In this document: piece after piece, positions 34,944-43,018 of the stretch | Layout: each line of letters starts with the position of its first letter | Position numbering within the stretch: the first letter of the stretch is position 1 | Source of the DNA: Streptomyces graminofaciens | GTDB taxonomy: Bacteria; Actinomycetota; Actinomycetes; Streptomycetales; Streptomycetaceae | Direction of reading: 5' to 3' | DNA: 64,000 bases | Assembly: GCF_030294945.1 (NCBI RefSeq) | Contig: NZ_AP018448.1 | Coordinates: 5,238,001-5,302,000 of the forward strand | Program-made: the position numbers and the translations under genes | The notes under the pieces: model-generated | The model's input: only the letters and a program-made list of their open reading frames with translations | Database searches by the model: none | Told to the model about the DNA's origin: nothing

Positions 34944-35609
34944 TTACGGGGTGCTCTCCTCGACGTCCTTCTTCTCGTCCGCGCCCTCGACGTCCTTCTT
35001 CTCGTCCGCGTCCTCGATGTCCTTCTTCTCGTCCGCGTCCTCGAAGTACGCGTCCAGGACCTCGTCGATCCGGGTCTCCCACTCGGCGTGCTTCGACTTC
35101 GCCTTGGCCTCGATCTCGATCGGGAACCAGCGGCGGTCGGGGGTGTGCACCGTGACGGTGAAACGCTTGCCGAAGCGGGGGGACTCCGTCTCGACCGCGG
35201 CGATCTCGTCCCAGCGGAACTCGCACTCCTGGTCGTCCAGACGCAGTCGTACGCCCCGGTGGTCGGCGACGATCCTCGCGCGGCGGTCCTCGGCCTCGAA
35301 GACGGGGCCGTCGACCTCTTCGGCGTCGCCGTCAGCGTCGTCGTCGGCGTCGTCGGCCTCTTGGATCTCGTCCGCCGCGTCGTCCTCCGCCGGGGCCGGC
35401 GTCGGCTCCTCGGAGCTCGCGTCTTCCTTCGCCGAGGCAGTCTTCTCCTCCGGCTCCTCCTCCTGCTTCTCCGGCTTGGTCACCGACACCGGTGCCGTGA
35501 GGCCGGGGATGTGCGACGGGTCGGCCGCGACGGCGGCCAGGGGCTGGCTGTTCGGACCTATGCGCTGCTCCACAGCGGGAAGTATGGCTGACAACCCTGT
35601 GCCGGGCAC
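34944..35609 (-). CDS. Acidic protein with C-terminal DADEKKD repeats
   Basis: A 221-residue protein from the GTG at 35609 (AGGGG lies 6 bases upstream; a TTG two codons earlier is an alternative). Residues about 45-110 are highly acidic, rich in Glu, Asp and Ala. A folded part (about 112-190: RARIVADHRGVRLRLDDQEC, FGKRFTVTVHTPDRRWFPIE) looks beta-rich. The end carries three copies of a DADEKKD-type repeat. There is no signal peptide. I do not recognise a family. Confidence 0.75.
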   Translation of the reverse strand: MPGTGLSAILPAVEQRIGPNSQPLAAVAADPSHIPGLTAPVSVTKPEKQEEEPEEKTASAKEDASSEEPTPAPAEDDAADEIQEADDADDDADGDAEEVDGPVFEAEDRRARIVADHRGVRLRLDDQECEFRWDEIAAVETESPRFGKRFTVTVHTPDRRWFPIEIEAKAKSKHAEWETRIDEVLDAYFEDADEKKDIEDADEKKDVEGADEKKDVEESTP

Positions 35610-35651
35610 AGCCAACCCCTGCTTCGATTTGGCTTCCTCCCCCGCGGTTCC

Positions 35652-35692
35652 GTCGATCTGATCGATCTGATCGATCTGATCGATCCGATCGA
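35652..35692. repeat. 9-base tandem repeat (GATCGATCT-type)
   Basis: About four copies of a CGATCTGAT unit lie between the RidA stop and the start of the acidic protein gene. The last copy is degenerate (CGATCCGAT). It could be in the leader of the acidic protein gene. Confidence 0.75.
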
Positions 35693-35694
35693 CG

Positions 35695-36111
35695 TCAGTC
35701 GAGTACGGCCAGAGCGTCGATCTCGATCAGGAGGCCTGCCGGGAGGCCCACGTACACCGTCGTGCGGGCCGCGGGGGGCTCGGTGGGGTGTTCGTCGAAG
35801 TACGCGTTGTAGATCTCGTTCATCTCGGCGAAGTGCGCGGTGTCCGTGAGGTAGACGCGGATCATCATCACGTCGTCCCAGGTCGCGCCGCCCTCCTCCA
35901 GGACCGCCTGGAGATTGGCCAGGGTCTGGAGCATCTGTTCGCGCAGGGTGGGGCCGGCGGGGGTGGGGGGCTCGCCCTCGACGGCGGGGCGGAAGCCGAC
36001 CTGGCCCGCGGTCTGGAGGATCCCGCCCTTCCTGACGCCGTGGGAGAACCTCGCCGGCGGGGCGGGGAGGCTCTTGGGGTTGAGGGCGACCTTCTGGTGC
36101 TTGCCGGTCAT
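35695..36111 (-). CDS. RidA/YjgF/Rid family protein
   Basis: A 138-residue Rid protein. RidA members hydrolyse reactive enamine/imine intermediates that PLP enzymes release from amino acids. The conserved end is MMIRVYLTDTAHFAEMNEIY, FDEHPTEPPAARTTVYVGLP, IEIDALAVL, including the Arg of AARTT that binds the carboxylate and the terminal Glu. Its start overlaps the IclR stop (ATGA). Position beside a PLP D-amino-acid deaminase fits removal of 2-aminoacrylate-type intermediates. Confidence 0.93.
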   Translation of the reverse strand: MTGKHQKVALNPKSLPAPPARFSHGVRKGGILQTAGQVGFRPAVEGEPPTPAGPTLREQMLQTLANLQAVLEEGGATWDDVMMIRVYLTDTAHFAEMNEIYNAYFDEHPTEPPAARTTVYVGLPAGLLIEIDALAVLD

Positions 36112-36869
36112 TCGGTTTCCTTCTGTGGGGTTCTGCCGGAGACCTCGCCGCTGATCGTGTCCGCCGTACGGCGGACCAGTGGGAGCAGGGTGAGGAGTTC
36201 GTCGGCGGTGACGACGACGTTGGGCGCGGAGAGCGACATCGCGGCGACGACCCGGCCGTCGGCGCCGCGGACGGGTGCCGCGACGCAGTTGATGGACTCC
36301 TCGTGGCCGCCGAGGTCGGTGGCCCAGCCCTGTTCACGGACCCTCGCCAGCTCCTTGAGGAACGCGGGGGCGTTGGGGGTCGAACGGGGTGTGTACATGG
36401 GGTAGTCGAGCTTCTCCGCGAGCGCTCGGCGCTCGGTCTCGGGAAGGTCGCCGAGGAGGATCTTGGCGACGGCGGCGACCGTGATGGCCACCGGCTTGCC
36501 GATGCGTGAGTACATGCGCACCGGGTAGCGGCTCTCCACCTTGTCGATGTAGAGGACCTCGTTCTCCTCGTGGACCGCGAGGTGGACGGTGTGGCCGCAG
36601 CTCTCGTTGAGGCGTACGAGGTGGGGGTGGGCGATCTCGCGGACGTCCAGGTTCTCCATGGCCTCGTGGGCGAGGGCGAAGAGGCGGGCGCCGAGGCGGT
36701 AGCGCTGGTCGGACTGGCGGTAGACGAGGCCGTGTTCGTGGAGGGTGCGCAGGAGGCGGAGCGCGGTGGACTTGTGGACGCCCAGGCGGTCGGCCACCCG
36801 GCCCAGGTCGGCGGGGCCCTCGGCGAGCAGCGGCAGGATGCTGAGCGCGCGGTCGACGGTCTGGCTCAT
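36108..36869 (-). CDS. IclR-family transcriptional regulator
   Basis: A 253-residue regulator. The N-terminal winged helix reads TVDRALSILPLLAEGPADLG, RLGVHKSTALRLLRTLHEHG. The effector domain (about 80-245) contains GHTVHLAVHEENEVLYIDKV, ARVREQGWATDLGGHEESIN and CVAAPV. ATG at 36869 overlaps the stop of the upstream PfkB kinase gene (ATGA), and its own stop overlaps the RidA start, so all three are coupled. It probably controls both arms of the D-amino-acid cluster through the palindrome at 38106-38122. Confidence 0.92.
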   Translation of the reverse strand: MSQTVDRALSILPLLAEGPADLGRVADRLGVHKSTALRLLRTLHEHGLVYRQSDQRYRLGARLFALAHEAMENLDVREIAHPHLVRLNESCGHTVHLAVHEENEVLYIDKVESRYPVRMYSRIGKPVAITVAAVAKILLGDLPETERRALAEKLDYPMYTPRSTPNAPAFLKELARVREQGWATDLGGHEESINCVAAPVRGADGRVVAAMSLSAPNVVVTADELLTLLPLVRRTADTISGEVSGRTPQKETE

Positions 36870-38008
36870 GGGGTGGGTACCTCCTCCTCGGCCCGGTCCG
36901 GTATGTCTGTCCAGCCGGGGGCGAGTCGAAGTCTCCCCCACGAGTCGTCGGCCAGGGCGGCAAGGTGGTCGGCGTGTGCGCGGGTGGGGGGTGGGGCGAG
37001 GTCGGCGGGTGTGGTGAGGGTGGCCGCGGCGGTCAGGTGGCCGTGGCGCAGTCGGGCTTTCAGGGGGAGGCCCCGGAGGGTTGCCGAGAGGAAGCCTGCG
37101 GCGAAGGCGTCGCCCGCGCCTGTCGCTGCCGCGACCTCGACCGTGGGGGCGGGGACGAAGACGACCGTCTGTCGTGCGCTACCCGGCGTCGGTGCTGGGC
37201 GGGGGGTGGTCGCGCGGCCCGGCGCTGTCGGGGTGCCGCCCGTCTTCGGGTCGGGAGCCGCCCCGGCGGCACGATCGCCCGCGGCACGACGGAACACCGT
37301 CGCGCCCCGCGCCCCCTGTTTCACCACCAGCACCCCGGGCTCCGGCAGCAGCTCCCGGATCGCCGACGGTCCGCCCGTCACCCCCCACACCTCCTCCGCC
37401 TCGTCCTCCCCCACGAACACGATGTCGGCGCCGCGGGCCAGGCCCAGCAGCACCTGTGGGGCGTCGGGGGCGGGCCAGAGTCCGGAGCGGTGGTTGATGT
37501 CGAAGGAGACGAGCGGGCCGTCGGAGCGGGGGCCGGTCAGTTCGCGCAGCAGCCCCAGGCAACCCGCCGACAGCGCCGCCGTGATGCCCGACAGGTGCAG
37601 TACCCGGCACGCCCGCACGACGCGCGGGTCCACGTTGGCCGACGTCATCGCGGAGGCCGCCGAGCCCGTGCGGTAGTACGCCACCTCGTGCGCGTGGGTG
37701 GCGCGGTCGCCCGCCGTGCGGAAGTAGACGCCCGTGGGGCGGTCCGGGTCGCGTCGTACGGACGTCACGTCGACGCCGTACGCGGCGACGGCCTCCACCA
37801 GGTGATCGCCGAAGCCGTCCGCGCCGACCCGGCTCACCCAGCGCACCGCGTGGCCGGCGGCCGCCAGCGCGCACGCCACGTTCGACTCCGCGCCCCCGAT
37901 GCCCCGTTCGAAGGACGGTACGTCGGCGAGGCGCCCGGGGCGGGTGGGCAGGAACGTGACCATGGACTCGCCGAGCGCGACGACGTCCACGACGTCGGGG
38001 GCATGCAC
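36866..38008 (-). CDS. PfkB-family sugar kinase (KdgK-like) with internal repeat insertion
   Basis: A 380-residue kinase. The N-terminal signature is IGGAESNVACALAAAGHAVR and the C-terminal PfkB motif is AAATGAGDAFAAGFLSA, with the catalytic Asp. The closest resemblance is to 2-keto-3-deoxygluconate kinases (DVVALGESMVTFLP, VYFRTAGDRATHAHEVAYYR). About 40 residues (GDRAAGAAPDPKTGGTPTAP, then RATTPRPAPTPGSARQTV) have no counterpart in the family and correspond to repeat copy A2, inserted in frame before the final strand. The fold may tolerate it because it falls in a loop. The start is GTG at 38008 with GAGGAG upstream. Confidence 0.87.
   Translation of the reverse strand: MHAPDVVDVVALGESMVTFLPTRPGRLADVPSFERGIGGAESNVACALAAAGHAVRWVSRVGADGFGDHLVEAVAAYGVDVTSVRRDPDRPTGVYFRTAGDRATHAHEVAYYRTGSAASAMTSANVDPRVVRACRVLHLSGITAALSAGCLGLLRELTGPRSDGPLVSFDINHRSGLWPAPDAPQVLLGLARGADIVFVGEDEAEEVWGVTGGPSAIRELLPEPGVLVVKQGARGATVFRRAAGDRAAGAAPDPKTGGTPTAPGRATTPRPAPTPGSARQTVVFVPAPTVEVAAATGAGDAFAAGFLSATLRGLPLKARLRHGHLTAAATLTTPADLAPPPTRAHADHLAALADDSWGRLRLAPGWTDIPDRAEEEVPTP
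37178..37285. repeat. Interspersed palindromic repeat, copy A2 (inside the kinase gene)
   Basis: Closely related to 1548-1655: same order of GCTGGGCGGGGGG, GCGGCCCGGCGCT, GGTGCCGC and GCCGCCCC-GGCGGCACGA. It lies within the PfkB kinase frame without interrupting it. Confidence 0.7.
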
Positions 38009-38105
38009 GATGGTCGTGGCTCCTCGTCGTCTCGGGCCGCGGCGGCTCCGTTGACCCGGCATTGGCGTGGATGTTAGACAGCGACAAGCGATATACGCAA
38101 TGGAC

Positions 38106-38122
38106 GTTGCAAAGAGTGCAAC
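38106..38122. promoter_or_regulatory. Palindromic operator, probable IclR site
   Basis: GTTGCA-AAGAG-TGCAAC is a perfect 6-5-6 inverted repeat in the 135-base gap between the divergent kinase-IclR-RidA and deaminase-aminoacylase operons, 22 bases before the deaminase ATG. Length and spacing suit IclR-type dimers. The assignment to the IclR protein is inferred from position. Confidence 0.55.
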
Positions 38123-38143
38123 ACGCCTGATCAGGGAGGTTCC

Positions 38144-39409
38144 ATGAGTACCGAGGCGCTCGCCCGACTCGCCGAGGAACGCGTCGACCACCGCTTCAAG
38201 GGCCTCCCTCCGGACGCCGACGGGCTGACCGTCGGGGAGCTGACCGCCCAGCGCCGCAATCTCTTCACCGGCGGCTTCGCGACGCCCGTCCTCGCCCTCT
38301 CGGCCGAGCGGCTGGAGCACAACCTGCGGCTCATGGAGACGTACGCCGTCCGGCACGGGCTCGCCTTCGCGCCGCACGGCAAGACGTCCATGGCACCCCG
38401 GCTCTTCCAGCGCCAGATCGAGCGCGGGGCCTGGGGCATCACGCTCGCGGTGCCTCATCAGGTACGGGTGGCGCGGGCCTTCGGTTTTCAGCGGGTGTTC
38501 CTCGCCAACGAGCTCGTCGACCCGGCGGCGCTCCGATGGATCTCCGCCGAACTCGACTCGGACCCCGACTTCCGTCTCGTCTGTTACGTCGACTCGGTGC
38601 GCGGCGTCGCGCTCATGGACGCGGCCCTCCAGGGCGCGACCCGCCCCCTCGACGTCGTCGTCGAGCTGGCCGCGGGCGAGGGCGCCCGTACCGGTGTCCG
38701 TACGGAGGCGGAGTGCGCGGCCGTCGCCGATGCCGTGGCGGCCACGCCCGCGCTGCGGCTCGTCGGGGTCGCCGGGTACGAGGCCGAGGTCCCGGAGGCG
38801 AACCCCGAGCGTGTGCACGCCTGGCTGCGGCGGCTCGTCTCCCTCGCCGTCGGCTTCGACAAGGACGGGCGGTTCGAGGGGGCGGACGAGATCGTGGTCA
38901 GCGCGGGCGGCAGTGCCTGGTTCGACGCGGTGGCCGACGTGTTCGCCGATATCCCCGAATTCTCCCTCCCCGTGCTGAAGTTGCTGCGCTCCGGCGCGTA
39001 CGTCTCGCACGACGACGGCCGCTACCGGAAGATCACCCCCTTCAACCGGGTCCCGGAGGAAGGCGCCCTGGAGCCCGCCTTCCGGCTGTGGGCCCAGGTG
39101 GTCTCCCGCCCCTCCCCCGAGCAGGCCTTCGTCAACGCGGGCAAGCGGGACGCGGCGTACGACCTCGATCTGCCGTTCGCCCAGGTGGTTCGGCGGGACG
39201 GGACCGAGCGGCCGGCCGCCGGGATCGAGGTGACCGCCCTGTCCGACCAGCACGCCTGGCTGCGCACCGGCCCCGAGGCCGATCTGGAGGTCGGCGACTG
39301 GCTCGGCCTGGGGCTGTCCCATCCGTGCACGTCCTTCGACAAGTGGCCGCTGATCCCGGTGGCGGAGGCGGACGGCACGGTCGTCGAGTACATCCGCACG
39401 TATTTCTGA
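38144..39409 (+). CDS. PLP-dependent D-amino-acid deaminase / D-threonine aldolase-like protein
   Basis: A 421-residue fold-type III PLP enzyme. An alanine racemase-like N-terminal barrel carries the PLP lysine in LAFAPHGKTSMAPRLFQRQI (Lys of HGKT), with PLDVVVELAAGEGARTGVRT and AGGSAWFDAV. The C-terminal D-serine-dehydratase-like domain has metal ligands likely in ALSDQHAWLR and LGLSHPCTSFDKW (His and Cys). ATG at 38144 is preceded by GGGAGG. It is likely to deaminate or cleave D-amino acids released by the next enzyme. It is 10 bases upstream of the D-aminoacylase gene. Confidence 0.87.
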   Translation: MSTEALARLAEERVDHRFKGLPPDADGLTVGELTAQRRNLFTGGFATPVLALSAERLEHNLRLMETYAVRHGLAFAPHGKTSMAPRLFQRQIERGAWGITLAVPHQVRVARAFGFQRVFLANELVDPAALRWISAELDSDPDFRLVCYVDSVRGVALMDAALQGATRPLDVVVELAAGEGARTGVRTEAECAAVADAVAATPALRLVGVAGYEAEVPEANPERVHAWLRRLVSLAVGFDKDGRFEGADEIVVSAGGSAWFDAVADVFADIPEFSLPVLKLLRSGAYVSHDDGRYRKITPFNRVPEEGALEPAFRLWAQVVSRPSPEQAFVNAGKRDAAYDLDLPFAQVVRRDGTERPAAGIEVTALSDQHAWLRTGPEADLEVGDWLGLGLSHPCTSFDKWPLIPVAEADGTVVEYIRTYF

Positions 39410-39419
39410 GGGCTCCCTG

Positions 39420-41030
39420 ATGGAAGAGCTCGTCATCCGGGACGCGGACGTCGTCGACGGCTCCGGCGGCCCGTCGTACCGCGCCGATGTGGTGATCGAC
39501 GGCGGCAGGATCGTCTCGATCGTCCAGGAGGCCGCGTCAGCCGGTTGTCAACGGCCGTCGGCAAGGCGGGAGTTGGTCGCCGAAGGGCTCGTCCTCTCCC
39601 CCGGGTTCGTCGACATGCACGCCCACAGCGATCTCGCCCTCCTCCGGGACCCCGACCACAGCGCCAAGGCCGCGCAGGGGGTCACCCTGGAGGTCCTCGG
39701 GCAGGACGGGCTGTCGTACGCGCCCGTCGACGACCGGACGCTGGAGGAGGTGCGCCGGGCCGTAACCGGTTGGAACGGTTACGGCGACGACCTCGACTTC
39801 GACTGGCGGTCGGTCGGCGAGTACCTGGACCGGCTGGACCGGGGCATCGCCGTCAACGCGGCCTATCTGATCCCCCAGGGGACCGTCCGCGCGCTCGTCG
39901 TCGGCTGGGCGGACCGCGAGGCCACGCCCCGGGAGCTGGAGCGGATGCGGCGGCTGGTCGCCGAGGGGATGGAACAGGGCGCGGTCGGCATGTCGTCGGG
40001 GCTGACGTACACGCCCGGCATGTACGCCGAGGACGCCGAGCTGACCGAGCTGTGCCGGGTGGTGGCGTCGTACGGCGGCTACTACTGCCCGCACCACCGT
40101 TCGTACGGGGCAGGGGCGCTGGCGGCGTACGAGGAGATGGTGACCCTCACGCGCGAGGCGGGCTGCCCGCTGCACCTCGCGCACGCCACCATGAACTTCG
40201 GCGTGAACGAGGGGCGGGCGCCGGAGCTGCTGGCCCTCCTCGACGACGCGCTCGCCGCCGGGGCCGACATCACGCTCGACACCTACCCGTACACCCCCGG
40301 CTGCACCACCCTCGTGGCGCTGCTGCCGAGTTGGGCGAGCGAGGGCGGGCCGGACGCGGTCCTGGCGCGGCTCGCGGACGACGACACCGCCGTACGCATC
40401 CGGCACCACTTGGAGGTCGTCGGCGCGGACGGCTGCCACGGCGTGCCGATCGAGTGGGACACGATCGAGATCTCGGGGGTCGCCGATCCGGCGCTCGGGC
40501 CGTACGTGGGCCGCACCGTGCGGGAGTCCGCCGACGCGCGCGGCGAGGAGCCCTGGACCACCGCCCGCCGGCTTCTCCTCGACGACCGGCTCGGTTCGAC
40601 GATCCTCCAGCACGTGGGCCACGAGGAGAACGTACGGACGATCATGCGGCATCGCACGCACACCGGCGGCTCGGACGGCGTCCTGCAGGGCACCAAGCCG
40701 CATCCACGCGCGTACGGGACGTTCCCGCACTATCTCGGGCGGTACGTCCGGGAGTTGGGGGTGCTGTCGCTGGAGGAGTGCGTCGCGCACCTCACCTCGC
40801 GCCCGGCGGCCAGGCTGCGGCTGCCGGACCGGGGGCTCGTCCGGGAGGGGTACCGGGCCGACCTGGTCCTCTTCGACCCGGCGACGGTGGCCGCGGGATC
40901 GACGTACGAGGCGCCCAGGACCCTGCCCACGGGCATCCCGTACGTCCTCGTCGACGGCCGGTTCGTGATCGAGGACGGCCGTCGGACGGACGTGCTGGCG
41001 GGGCGGGCGGTCCGCCGGACTCCCCGGTGA
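39420..41030 (+). CDS. N-acyl-D-amino-acid deacylase (D-aminoacylase)
   Basis: A 536-residue amidohydrolase-superfamily enzyme that releases D-amino acids from N-acyl derivatives. Metal-binding block: LSPGFVDMHAHSDLALLRDP. Further conserved parts: EVLGQDGLSYAPVDD, VGMSSGLTYTPGMYAEDAEL, YYCPHHRSYG, PLHLAHATMNFGVNEGRAPE, and the C-terminal LRLPDRGLVREGYRADLVLF. Substrate is inferred from the family and the neighbours. It lies 10 bases after the deaminase gene in the same operon. Confidence 0.92.
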   Translation: MEELVIRDADVVDGSGGPSYRADVVIDGGRIVSIVQEAASAGCQRPSARRELVAEGLVLSPGFVDMHAHSDLALLRDPDHSAKAAQGVTLEVLGQDGLSYAPVDDRTLEEVRRAVTGWNGYGDDLDFDWRSVGEYLDRLDRGIAVNAAYLIPQGTVRALVVGWADREATPRELERMRRLVAEGMEQGAVGMSSGLTYTPGMYAEDAELTELCRVVASYGGYYCPHHRSYGAGALAAYEEMVTLTREAGCPLHLAHATMNFGVNEGRAPELLALLDDALAAGADITLDTYPYTPGCTTLVALLPSWASEGGPDAVLARLADDDTAVRIRHHLEVVGADGCHGVPIEWDTIEISGVADPALGPYVGRTVRESADARGEEPWTTARRLLLDDRLGSTILQHVGHEENVRTIMRHRTHTGGSDGVLQGTKPHPRAYGTFPHYLGRYVRELGVLSLEECVAHLTSRPAARLRLPDRGLVREGYRADLVLFDPATVAAGSTYEAPRTLPTGIPYVLVDGRFVIEDGRRTDVLAGRAVRRTPR

Positions 41031-41049
41031 CCGCCCGCGCCACCCTTCG

Positions 41050-41976
41050 TCACGGCTTGGGCAGCACGCACCCGCTCGCGTTGAGGTTGAGCTGGTTGCC
41101 GGTGCCGAAGCAGGCCGGGAACTGGTAGGTCTGCTGGGCGTAGTTGATGCCCTCGCGGACGGTCACAGTGCCGTTCGCGTCGACCTCACAGGGGTTGTTG
41201 TCAGTGCAGCGACCGCCGTCCTCGTTGCCGGTGTTGTTGACGGCGACGACCTTGCCGGTGGCGTTGTCGATCACCGGCGAGCCGGAGGTGCCGCCGATGG
41301 TCTGGCAGGCGGAGGTGTAGCGGACCGAGTCCTTCCAGGTCCAGTCGCCCTCCTTGAGGCGGTACACGAACCCGTCGACGTTGCAGGCGTAGAGCCGCTT
41401 CCAGTAACCGGAGGCGACGGTGATCGCGGTGCCGGCGGTCGGGTGGGTGTCCTGCACGGTGAGGGCGCTGATGCCGTAGGAGTTCTTGATCGCCGCGTAG
41501 GTGGAGGTGAGCTGGTAGACCGCGGCGTCGGTGTCGGTCATCGTGCCGTACGCGATCTTGCTGGCGCGCAGTGTCGCGACCCGCGTACCGGCGGAGTTGA
41601 GCAGACCGAAGGTGCGGGTGGACGCCCGGTTGACGATCACCTCGCCGGCCGCAGGGAAGCCGGTCTCCAGGCAGTGGCCGTTGGTGAGCACCAGGGCCGG
41701 GTCGGTGTCCACGGAGTTGGGGAAGCGGATCACCGAGCCGGAACAGTTGCTGAGGGAGACGGTGCCGGCGAAGTTGACGGCCTTGATGGAGGGCGCGTCG
41801 GCGGCCTGGCCTGCCACCGTCTTCGCGACGGCGTCGGTCACCGAACCGACGGCCTGCGCGATCGTCGACTTCGACTCGGCGGCCACGGGCGCGGACTCGG
41901 GAGCCGCGACCGCGGGTGCCACGCCCGCGCCGGTGATCGCCAGGGCGAACAGCACGGCGACGAGAGGCTTTCTCAT
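41050..41976 (-). CDS. Secreted trypsin-like serine protease
   Basis: A 308-residue secreted protein. Signal peptide: RKPLVAVLFALAITGAGVAP, cut near AAPESA. The catalytic triad is visible: His in LVLTNGHCLETG, Asp in MTDTDAAVYQLT, Ser in IGGTSGSPVID. Several cysteine pairs are present (Cys near residues 76, 93, 206, 224). ATG at 41976 starts the signal; the open frame continues upstream without function. It is convergent with the D-aminoacylase gene. Confidence 0.92.
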   Translation of the reverse strand: MRKPLVAVLFALAITGAGVAPAVAAPESAPVAAESKSTIAQAVGSVTDAVAKTVAGQAADAPSIKAVNFAGTVSLSNCSGSVIRFPNSVDTDPALVLTNGHCLETGFPAAGEVIVNRASTRTFGLLNSAGTRVATLRASKIAYGTMTDTDAAVYQLTSTYAAIKNSYGISALTVQDTHPTAGTAITVASGYWKRLYACNVDGFVYRLKEGDWTWKDSVRYTSACQTIGGTSGSPVIDNATGKVVAVNNTGNEDGGRCTDNNPCEVDANGTVTVREGINYAQQTYQFPACFGTGNQLNLNASGCVLPKP

Positions 41977-42240
41977 GTGGGGGTCCCCTCTTGCGGTTGC
42001 ATGGGTGGCGGTGACGGTAAATCCACGGGAAATCCTTCGACCGCCGTCTGATTTGTCATGTGCATTGTGATGGTCAAGGTGCGCGGGGGCAAGGAGTTCG
42101 TTCCGGCCGGATGATCTTTGGCCGCCGTATTGCGTGGACTTGGGACCCTTGGTGGAGGCTGACGGTTCCTCAGAAGGCGAAGCGCCGAGGTCGGCCAGAA
42201 CCTGCCGCACGGTCCCGACCCGACGTCCTCGGCCTCCCTG

Positions 42241-42891
42241 TCACTTGGGACCCTTCGTCGATCCCTGGCCGCGGCCCTTGCCGTTGCCGGAGTTGCCTCG
42301 GGCCGTCGGCTCGGTCGCGGAGGAGGTGGGGGTGGCGGCGCTCGGGGAGGCGGAGGGTTCCGCGGCGGGGTCGCCGGAGCCGGGGGCGGCGGTGCTTGTG
42401 ACGGCGCTCGGGGACGCGTCGCCGGTGGTGCCCGGGGAGGCCTCGGGAGACGGATCCGCGCCCGCGGTGCCGCCGGTACTGCCCTCGTCGGCGGAGACGG
42501 AGTCCTCGACAGCGGGCGTCCTCCGGTCCCCCGTGTCCGCGTCCTGGGGCCTGCCTCCGGAAAGGGCGGCGATCACGGCGCCCGTGAGGACGACACCCGC
42601 ACCGATGGCGACGACGACCGCGCGCCGCCCCCGTATCGCGGCCGTACGCCCCGGGGGCCGACGGCGGCGACGGCCGGCGGCGGGGCGGCGCTCAGGGCGG
42701 TGCTCAGTGCGGCGACCGGGCGCCTCCCCCGGCTGATTCACACCCTCGGAGACGGGCTGATCCAGGAGAACCGTGTCGTCGTACGCGTTCTGCCAACCGT
42801 GAGCGGCCGCCGGGTCCCGGTACCCGTCGTAGGCGGGCGTGGCATCCGGGTCGCCGACGGGGAGGTACACGTTCGGTGGCTCGCTGGACAT
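42241..42891 (-). CDS. Single-pass membrane protein with Ser/Pro-rich extracellular tail
   Basis: A 216-residue protein: an acidic N-terminal part (NVYLPVGDPDATPAYDGYRD), a basic stretch and one membrane helix (VVVAIGAGVVLTGAVIAALS, about residues 91-110), then about 105 residues rich in Ser, Thr, Pro, Ala and Gly. No recognised domain. It is divergent from the aminotransferase gene. Confidence 0.7.
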   Translation of the reverse strand: MSSEPPNVYLPVGDPDATPAYDGYRDPAAAHGWQNAYDDTVLLDQPVSEGVNQPGEAPGRRTEHRPERRPAAGRRRRRPPGRTAAIRGRRAVVVAIGAGVVLTGAVIAALSGGRPQDADTGDRRTPAVEDSVSADEGSTGGTAGADPSPEASPGTTGDASPSAVTSTAAPGSGDPAAEPSASPSAATPTSSATEPTARGNSGNGKGRGQGSTKGPK

Positions 42892-43018
42892 AGCCGCGCA
42901 TTCTAGGGACAGGTGGGGCCTGTGGGGTAGCGGAGGCCAGTCTCACCCACGAACGCGCCGGTCCCACGTGGTGGAAAACACGACCCGTGAGGCGTTACCG
43001 GGCCGTAAGCTCACGGAC

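Noticed and set aside
38009..39436. The long upstream extension of the kinase frame on the minus strand
   Set aside because: It is antisense to the D-amino-acid deaminase gene; the kinase signature begins only after the GTG at 38008.
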